DNA of 64,000 nucleotides. It comes from Allosphingosinicella sp042666435. GTDB lineage: Bacteria > Pseudomonadota > Alphaproteobacteria > Sphingomonadales > Sphingomonadaceae. The translations under genes were made by a program, and so were the position numbers. Shown piece after piece: positions 58,562 through 64,000 of this stretch (positions are counted from its first letter, which is position 1; every line of letters begins with the position of its first letter). The notes below the pieces were generated by a model. It searched no databases. It was not told the DNA's origin and worked only from the letters and a program-made list of their open reading frames with translations. The stretch covers positions 558,001 through 622,000 of the forward strand of contig NZ_JBHTDC010000002.1 of the NCBI RefSeq assembly GCF_042666435.1, read 5' to 3'.

Positions 58562-58807
58562 TTTCTGGAATGTTCCGTTCCAACTTATTCGGCTGCTCGG
58601 AATGGCCGGCGGGAGCGAAACGATGCGCAGCGCCAGAAGCTGGTCGACCAGGTCGCCGGCAGCCTCTCGGGCGGCGTCCGCGAGCCGGTGCTCGGCCGCG
58701 CATTCCAATATTGGAAGAATGTGGATGCCGGTGTCGGCCAGCGAATCGAGGACAAGGTGCGCACCGGCGCCGCGCCGCAGCCGGCCGAAGGCATGGGCGA
58801 AAGCTGA
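58562..58807 (+). pseudogene. Probable catalase C-terminal remnant
   Basis: The frame contains DAQRQKLVDQVAGSLSGGV and REPVLGRAFQYWKNVDAGVG, which match the catalase-related C-terminal region (usual pattern QRQRLVDNIAGHL, then R.I.YF..VD...G.RV). The catalase core is missing, and the frame upstream (58349-58561) looks unlike any catalase. It ends in a normal stop at 58807. The stretch 58429-59015 has no complete gene; it also holds a palindromic repeat at its end. Confidence 0.6.
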
Positions 58808-58896
58808 CCGGGAGCCGCCGCTGTCCCGCCGCCCAAAAAGCGGGAGAGCGGCCGGACTGCCGCGCGGGAATCGCAACCCATTCTGCCCCCTCCACA

Positions 58897-58988
58897 TCAT
58901 TCCCGCGAAAGCGGGAATCCCACTTCTTCTTTCTCGACACGCCTCAGCCAGAAAGGAAGCGGGATTCCCGCTTTCGCGGGAATGACGG
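58897..58988. repeat. Palindromic repeat (cattcccgcgaaagcgggaa family)
   Basis: Arms cattcccgcgaaagcgggaa and gggattcccgctttcgcggg enclose a 36-nt spacer. It belongs to the family of 5979, 12538 and 24970 and lies between the catalase remnant and the amidohydrolase gene. Confidence 0.8.
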
Positions 58989-59015
58989 GAGAACGTAACC
59001 TAAGATGATCTTACT

Positions 59016-60557
59016 TCAGGTGAAGGTGATCGTCTCCATGGCCGCCTCGATGCGGGCCTGCATCGCGGCTATGCGGGCGTTGAGGGCGCGCCAGTCGATG
59101 CCGACCATCGCGCCGCCGCTCTTGAGCAGCCGCCCCGCCACCCAGACGCTGTCGACATCCGTCCGCGCCGCGAAGTTCACGACCCGGTCGGCGAGGGTTC
59201 CGGCGGTGGGGAAGCCCGGCCGATCGGTGCCGAGCAGGACGAGGTCGGCGCGGCGGCCGACGGCGATCGAGCCGCCGATGTCGCCGAGCCGGATCGCGTC
59301 ATAGCCGCCACGGGTGGCGAATTCGAGCATGTCGGGCGAATGGTAGCGATTGGCGATGGCCTCGCTCTCCGGGTCCAGGAACAGGCTCAGGAACGAGGCG
59401 CGGATATGCTCGAAATAATCCTGGGTGAGCGAGAGCGGCGTGTCGGTGCCGATGCCGGTCCGCACGCCGAAGGCCCGCGCGCGGCCATGGGCCGGGTCGC
59501 GGCGGGCGAGCGGCCGGCTGGGGAAAGTCTCGGCGATGGCGGTGGCGCCGAGCATCACCCCCGTCTCGGCCATCAGCTTGAGCTCCTCGTCGGTCGCGGT
59601 GACGCCGTGCGAGCAGTGGAAATCCGGGCCAAGCAGGCCGGCCTCGTGGAGGTCGAACAGGCCGAGCCCCCGATGCCCGAAATAGCCCGGCGGGATGTCG
59701 GTCGGCCCCGGATTGGCATGATGGGTGATGATCCCGATCCCCATCGCCCGCGCCCGCCCGAACTCCTGCTCGGCGACGCGGGCGAGGGGCTGGCCCTTGG
59801 ATCCGACGCTGAGCGCGATGCCGAGCCGGAGCAGCCCGTCCGGATCGCTCAGCACCTCCTCCTGCAACCGCGCCACAATCTCCCAATGATCGTCGGTGGT
59901 GAACGAGCCAAGCTGCGCCCGTGCCTCGGCGAGCGGCAGGCTGTCGCCGGGGCCCCAGCCGATGCGGTTGCTCACCTGATAGGCGAACCAGCCGGCGATG
60001 CCCGACTCCTTGAGGCCGCGCGCCGACGCCAGGGCGCGATCCGCCGTATGCTGGCCATGAGCGACGTCGAGCAAAGCCGTGACGCCGGAATCGATCGCCT
60101 GCAGCCCGCCATAATAAGCGGCGAGATGGTGGTCCTCCGCGGTCGCGCAGGGCATCCACTTCATCTTCCAGATCTGGTAGCCGGCGGCGAACTCCTTGAC
60201 ATTCGTCTTCACCAGCCGCCCGGCATCGGCGATCTGCCAGATATGGCGGTGGCCGTCTGCCATGCCCGGCATCAGGATCATGCCGTGCCCCTCGATCACC
60301 ACCGCGTCGTCGGCGGAGAGGCCCTTGCCGACGGCCGCGATCCTGCCATGCTCGAGGATCACGTCCGCGCCCGACAGCTCGCCGAGCGTCGGATCCATGG
60401 TGAGAATGTCGGCGCCCCGAATGAGCGTCCGAGGCGGCGCTTCCGTCGTTGTCCGTTGCGCCGTCGCGGCCGCCGCGCGGGTGGACCCAAGTCCAAGTCC
60501 CGCCGCCCCGCCCAGGGCCGCCAGCCGCATGAACTCCTTCCGACTAAGCTCTACCAT
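59016..60557 (-). CDS. Amidohydrolase family protein with Tat-like signal
   Basis: ATG 60557 with a G-rich Shine-Dalgarno site gives 513 residues. The N-terminus has a twin-arginine-like signal with one Arg replaced (SRKEFMRLAALGGAAGLGLG). Metal-site stretches are MADGHRHIWQIADAG (HxH), THHANPGPTD, FHCSHGVTATDEEL and RTGIGTDTPLSL with the conserved Asp. It resembles cytosine deaminase/atrazine chlorohydrolase-like amidohydrolases (TRZ/ATZ family), acting outside the cytoplasm. The substrate is unknown. Confidence 0.88.
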   Translation of the reverse strand: MVELSRKEFMRLAALGGAAGLGLGSTRAAAATAQRTTTEAPPRTLIRGADILTMDPTLGELSGADVILEHGRIAAVGKGLSADDAVVIEGHGMILMPGMADGHRHIWQIADAGRLVKTNVKEFAAGYQIWKMKWMPCATAEDHHLAAYYGGLQAIDSGVTALLDVAHGQHTADRALASARGLKESGIAGWFAYQVSNRIGWGPGDSLPLAEARAQLGSFTTDDHWEIVARLQEEVLSDPDGLLRLGIALSVGSKGQPLARVAEQEFGRARAMGIGIITHHANPGPTDIPPGYFGHRGLGLFDLHEAGLLGPDFHCSHGVTATDEELKLMAETGVMLGATAIAETFPSRPLARRDPAHGRARAFGVRTGIGTDTPLSLTQDYFEHIRASFLSLFLDPESEAIANRYHSPDMLEFATRGGYDAIRLGDIGGSIAVGRRADLVLLGTDRPGFPTAGTLADRVVNFAARTDVDSVWVAGRLLKSGGAMVGIDWRALNARIAAMQARIEAAMETITFT

Positions 60558-60584
60558 AGCCCTGCCCTCCCTGGGAACGGGATC

Positions 60585-60608
60585 GTATACTATGTACGAG
60601 GTGTCAAC
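60585..60608 (-). promoter_or_regulatory. Possible promoter/operator of the amidohydrolase gene
   Basis: On the minus strand TTGACA (60607-60602) is followed by the near-palindrome GTACATAGTATAC. The palindrome overlaps where a -10 element would be, as in TetR-family operators of sphingomonad degradation genes. The spacing to a -10 is not ideal. Confidence 0.35.
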
Positions 60609-60763
60609 AGCCGCCGATTCAGGCTCGTTGGCGACAGGGCGGAGGGCCGGCGTCCCGATGCCGCTTTTCCAAAGGAGATATGCGCGATGACGACAGCGCT
60701 CTCACGCTCAAGCCATCCGCGGCGACAGGCCAATAGGCGGAAATGCGTCGCTTTTGGATAAAG

Positions 60764-60840
60764 TGGTCGGGGAGAGAGGATTCGAACCTCCGGCCCCTGC
60801 CTCCCGAAGACAGTGCTCTACCAGGCTGAGCTACTCCCCG
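60764..60840 (-). tRNA. tRNA-Pro (anticodon CGG)
   Basis: The reverse complement folds as a cloverleaf of 77 nt including encoded CCA: acceptor CGGGGAG/CTCCCCG, D arm GCTC..GAGC, anticodon loop TTCGGGA with CGG, T arm with GGTTCGAATCC. One T-G wobble pair lies in the anticodon stem. It reads the CCG proline codon, common in this GC-rich genome. Confidence 0.95.
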
Positions 60841-60923
60841 ACCGGTGCGTCTGGCTCGAAAGCCAACCGGGAGACAGGTGACGGGCCTATAAGGAGGGCC
60901 AGGGGGGAGCGCAAGCGGACTTG

Positions 60924-62225
60924 TCAGTCGCCCCTTGCCCCCAGCATGTCGGCGATGATTGTAAACTTCTCGCGCGGGCTGCCTTCGCGTGCACGGGCGG
61001 TTTCGGCCGCCTCGATCCTGCGCCAATCGCGGAAGGTGACGACATCGGCGCCGCGGCTTTCGAGCAGGGTGTCGAGGCCCGCGCGGCCGGGCTTGCGGGT
61101 CGATCCGGGGCCGAGGTCCGCCTTGATCCGCTCCGCCACTTCATAGCCGTCGGGGCGGTTGGTGCCGATCGTGCCGCTTGGGCCGCGCCGCGCCCAGCCG
61201 ACGCAGTAGAGGCCGGGGCCGATCACTCCGTCGGCATTGGCGAAGCGGCCCCGGCCATGCTCGTAGGGCACACCCTCGATCGGCGGCGTCGTATAGCCGA
61301 TGCAGCTCACCACCAGACCGCATTCAATGGCATAGGTTTCGCCGGTGCCGACCGAGCGCAAGTCGTCGGTCAGCCGCGTGCGCTCGACGATCACCCGCTC
61401 GACTTTGCCTTCCCCCTCGATCGCGATCGGCATGGCGAAGAAGTCGAAGGCGATGGTCTTGCGCTTCGCCTCCCCCGCCGCGGCGAAGGCGCGCAGATGC
61501 GTGACCGATTTGCGCAGGCCCGGTTCGAGCAAGGCGTCGTCGAGCTCGGGCGGAAAATCCTCGATATCGACCCTGGGGGCGGCCGCCTCGAGATGGCCGA
61601 GCTCGCCAAGCTCCTTGGGCGTCATCGCGATCTGGTGCGGCCCGCGACGGCCGAGCACATGGATGTCGCGAATATCGGAATTGCCGAGCGCCTCGAAGGC
61701 GTGGGCGACGATGTCCGAGCCGACGAATTCGGCCGGCGTCTTGGAGAGGATGCGGGCGACGTCGAGCGCGACATTGCCGTTGCCGATCACCATGGCCGCC
61801 GCGACGTCGAGCCGCGGATCGAGGTCCGCGAACTCGGGGTGGCCATTATACCAGCCGACAAAGGCTGCCGAGCCGACCACGCCGGGCAGATCGTGGCCGG
61901 GAATATCGATTGGCCGGTCATTGGGCGCGCCGGTGGCGAGAATGACCGCGTCGTAGAGCGACTTGAGCTCGTCGATGCTCACGTCCCTGCCCACCGTGAC
62001 GTTGCCGACGAAGCGGGCGGTGTCGGACAGCGCCACTTTCTCGTAGCGCCGCGCCACCGCCTTCAATGACTGGTGGTCGGGGGCAACGCCGGAGCGGACC
62101 AGGCCGAACGGCGTCGGCAGCCGGTCGATCACGTCGATCCGCACCTCCTCGCCATATTCCTTCTGGAGCGCCTCGGCGCTGTAATAGCCGGCGGGTCCGG
62201 ACCCGATCACCGCGATATGCCGCAT
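60924..62225 (-). CDS. Ferredoxin-NADP+ reductase-like flavoprotein (FprA/adrenodoxin reductase type)
   Basis: ATG 62225 (MRHIAVIGSGPAGYYSAEAL) gives 433 residues. It has the FAD motif GSGPAGYY, PTPFGLVRSGVAPDHQSLK, the NADP motif VIGNGNVALDVARIL and the adrenodoxin reductase-like GWARRGPSGTIGTNRPDG. It passes electrons from NADPH to ferredoxin, in support of P450s, dioxygenases or Fe-S assembly. No ferredoxin gene is adjacent. It sits downstream of a PHA-system protein on the same strand but with ~60 bp between. Confidence 0.93.
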   Translation of the reverse strand: MRHIAVIGSGPAGYYSAEALQKEYGEEVRIDVIDRLPTPFGLVRSGVAPDHQSLKAVARRYEKVALSDTARFVGNVTVGRDVSIDELKSLYDAVILATGAPNDRPIDIPGHDLPGVVGSAAFVGWYNGHPEFADLDPRLDVAAAMVIGNGNVALDVARILSKTPAEFVGSDIVAHAFEALGNSDIRDIHVLGRRGPHQIAMTPKELGELGHLEAAAPRVDIEDFPPELDDALLEPGLRKSVTHLRAFAAAGEAKRKTIAFDFFAMPIAIEGEGKVERVIVERTRLTDDLRSVGTGETYAIECGLVVSCIGYTTPPIEGVPYEHGRGRFANADGVIGPGLYCVGWARRGPSGTIGTNRPDGYEVAERIKADLGPGSTRKPGRAGLDTLLESRGADVVTFRDWRRIEAAETARAREGSPREKFTIIADMLGARGD

Positions 62226-62286
62226 CCCCGTCTCCGCTAATTGCCGGCCGGATGCTAGCGCGGTGGCGCGCCGTGGCAAGGGGGCG

Positions 62287-62616
62287 TCATCCGCCCTTCC
62301 CGCCGGATTTGTCCTCGAGCAGTTCGGCGCCTTTGGATTTGAGCAGGCCCTCGATCTTGCCGGCGAACAGAGCGAGGAAGGCGGGCAGGGTCAGCTCCAG
62401 CCGCACTTTGGTCTCCAGCACGTCGATATGGCCGTCCACCTCCTGGCCCATGGCGCGGACGTTGAGGAACATCCGGTCGCCCTCCCAGCGCGAGGTCACT
62501 TCGGCCGCGCCGCCGGGGATATGGTCCTTGAGGCGGCCGATCCCGCCTTGCATCCGCCGCTTCGCCTCCTCGGCGCCGAGTCTGTGGGGAAGGTTGACGA
62601 CGATCGGCTGGGTCAT
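62287..62616 (-). CDS. Polyhydroxyalkanoic acid system family protein
   Basis: The 109-residue protein starts MTQPIVVNLPHRLGAEEAKR and matches the PHA_gran_rgn family: RRMQGGIGRLKDHIPGG, VTSRWEGDRMFLNVRAMGQ, VDGHIDVLETKVRLELTLP and LALFAGKIEGLL. These small proteins accompany PHA metabolism; their role is not well defined. No PHA synthase is in the window. Confidence 0.88.
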   Translation of the reverse strand: MTQPIVVNLPHRLGAEEAKRRMQGGIGRLKDHIPGGAAEVTSRWEGDRMFLNVRAMGQEVDGHIDVLETKVRLELTLPAFLALFAGKIEGLLKSKGAELLEDKSGGKGG

Positions 62617-62795
62617 GGCGCGATCTTGCCCGCCCCGGGCGCCGCGCACAAGCGTCTCGCGCGCGACGGAGGCGGCGGACCGACAGCGAGGACAACCGCG
62701 CGTTAAGGATTTTCCTCAAGGTTCCGTCAATCGGCGTGGCCTACCAGCTTCTCCGTTGGGAATATTTTTTCCAGCGTTGGTCGAGGAGTGATTCC

Positions 62796-64000
62796 ATGAG
62801 TGCGTTCCGCTGGATGAAGCAGCTCAGGAAGAATGAGCGCGGCAATGTCCTGGTCCTGGGCGCGGCTTCGATGCCGCTGCTGATCGGATCGGCGGCGCTC
62901 GCGATCGACACCATCCAGCTGAGCCTGTGGAAGCGCCAGCTCCAGCGAGCGGCGGATTCGGGCGCGATCGCCGGCGCCCATTCCATCCATCAGAGCGCGT
63001 CGGTCAACGACGCCGTCACGAGCGACCTCGCGCTCAACAACACCCTCCCCCTCGCCGTCCCGGCAACCATCGAGAATGCGCCCACGGCGGGCGCCCATGC
63101 CGGCGATGCGCGCGCGGTCCGGGTCGTCCTGTCGACGCAGCGTTCCCTGCCCTTCATGGGCTTTTTCATCAGCACGCCCCCCGTCATCAGCGTCGAGGCG
63201 ACCGCGGCCGTGGTTGAGGACGGCGATTTCTGCGTCATCTCGCTGGAGGAGGGCGAGAATGTCGGCATCGAATTCAAGGGCAACACCAATATCAGCCTGG
63301 GATGCGGCATGGCGACCAACAGCCGGGCCGCCAACGGCGTCACCGCCGGCGGCAGCTCCACCGTGCTCGCGACGCCGATCGCGGCGATGGGCGGCCTGAG
63401 CCCCAGCGGCAATTATATAGCCCCGACAATCCTCAAGCCTTATTCTACCGCCCAGGACGATCCGTTCGCCGCGCTGCCGGACCCGGTCGTGCCGAACGGC
63501 TGCCTCAACAAGAATGTAGGCCCCCAGGACACAGTGGCCTTCACGCCTGACCAGTGCTTCAAGGGCCTGGACATCAAGGGCACGGCGACATTCGCCGCCG
63601 GCGTCTATTATATCGATGGCGGCACCCTGAGCTTCGGCTCCCAGGCGAAAGTCACGGGCGAGGGCGTGACCTTCATCCTGACCAGCAAGAACGCGAGCTC
63701 GAACGGCAATTCGGTGGCGTCGCTCGACATGAACGGCGGTGCCCAGGTCAATCTGTCCTCGCCGACGAGCGGCACCTATGAGGGCGTGCTCTTCTATCAG
63801 GATCGACGGGCGTCGGCGGGCGGCACCAACAAGATCAACGGCAATGCCAGCTCGCTCTTCGAAGGCGGCTTCTACTTTCCCAAGCAGGATATCAGGATGA
63901 ACGGCACCGCCGGCATGGACACAAGGTGCCTCCAGCTTGTCGCGCGGCGCATCTCGTTCAGCGGCAACAGCAGCATCCAGAACGAATGTCCGGAGAACGG
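62796..64000 (+). CDS. TadG-like pilus assembly protein (3' end outside window)
   Basis: ATG 62796 with GAGGAG upstream opens a frame to the window end, at least 401 residues. The N-terminus has a charged stretch (MKQLRKNERGNVLVLGAASM) followed by one membrane helix (LLIGSAALAIDTIQLSLWK) and QRAADSGAIAGAHSI, which is the Tad_N/TadE-like signature of Flp pilus TadG proteins. The rest is a Gly/Asn/Ser-rich beta domain (VTGEGVTFILTSKNASS, VNLSSPTSGTYEGVLFY). It probably belongs to tight-adherence pilus assembly; the rest of the locus lies beyond 64000. Confidence 0.85.
   Translation, partial: MSAFRWMKQLRKNERGNVLVLGAASMPLLIGSAALAIDTIQLSLWKRQLQRAADSGAIAGAHSIHQSASVNDAVTSDLALNNTLPLAVPATIENAPTAGAHAGDARAVRVVLSTQRSLPFMGFFISTPPVISVEATAAVVEDGDFCVISLEEGENVGIEFKGNTNISLGCGMATNSRAANGVTAGGSSTVLATPIAAMGGLSPSGNYIAPTILKPYSTAQDDPFAALPDPVVPNGCLNKNVGPQDTVAFTPDQCFKGLDIKGTATFAAGVYYIDGGTLSFGSQAKVTGEGVTFILTSKNASSNGNSVASLDMNGGAQVNLSSPTSGTYEGVLFYQDRRASAGGTNKINGNASSLFEGGFYFPKQDIRMNGTAGMDTRCLQLVARRISFSGNSSIQNECPEN

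Noticed and set aside
58478..58940. Minus-strand frames across the catalase remnant
   Set aside because: They are arginine-rich shadows without motifs, while the plus frame shows catalase-like residues.

Overview
The window is high-GC DNA from an alphaproteobacterium, most likely a member of the Sphingomonadales. The reasons are the gene families and their order (paired acyl-CoA dehydrogenases, PuuD-like membrane protein, rimB-rimK-astE, TadG-type pilus protein, hemolysin-type calcium-binding proteins), frequent ATGA/GTGA stop-start overlaps, and many short palindromic intergenic repeats. This is chromosomal sequence; no phage, IS transposase or plasmid replication gene is visible. The assignment is inferred from protein families, without a database search.

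Layout. 1-1.6 kb: end of a glycerate kinase gene and mtnP. 1.6-6.5 kb: a compact cluster of a TIGR04283-type glycosyltransferase, a radical SAM protein, a membrane TVP38/flavoprotein disulfide reductase fusion, a TIGR04282-type transferase and a hotdog thioesterase. 6.5-7.8 kb: a TIGR02588/TIGR02587 pair. 7.8-17.6 kb: a fatty-acyl catabolic region with three acyl-CoA dehydrogenases, two SDRs and a hydratase/3-hydroxyacyl-CoA dehydrogenase fusion, plus a membrane sulfatase-like protein; two similar palindromes suggest shared control. 17.7-21.7 kb: two calcium-binding repeat proteins enclosing ArsR and AlkB-like genes. 21.9-26.3 kb: PilZ, cell wall hydrolase, cytochrome b561, EVE protein and orphan membrane proteins.

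26.4-35.1 kb holds the most interesting system. A 70-residue Cys/Pro/Gly-rich peptide with a colicin V-like leader (29039-29251) lies beside a C39-peptidase ABC exporter, an HlyD adaptor, a TolC/NodT outer-membrane lipoprotein and a translationally coupled Fe(II)/2-oxoglutarate oxygenase of the prolyl-hydroxylase type. I read this as a class II microcin-like or RiPP-like secretion locus, possibly with peptide hydroxylation.

35.1-40.1 kb: PuuD-like protein, maleylacetoacetate isomerase, a class II aldolase flanked by inverted copies of a ~137-bp two-hairpin repeat, and the astE-like/rimK/rimB operon. 40.3-46.4 kb: two large tandem calcium-binding repeat proteins. 46.4-57.7 kb: stress and redox genes (hydrolase-OsmC fusion, WrbA, MFS exporter, HdeD-like protein, Lrp, quinoprotein glucose dehydrogenase, Dps, VOC protein, LysR). 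57.8-64 kb: an outer-membrane protein, a probable catalase remnant, an amidohydrolase, tRNA-Pro(CGG), a ferredoxin-NADP reductase-like enzyme, a PHA-system protein and the start of a TadG-like gene cut by the window end.
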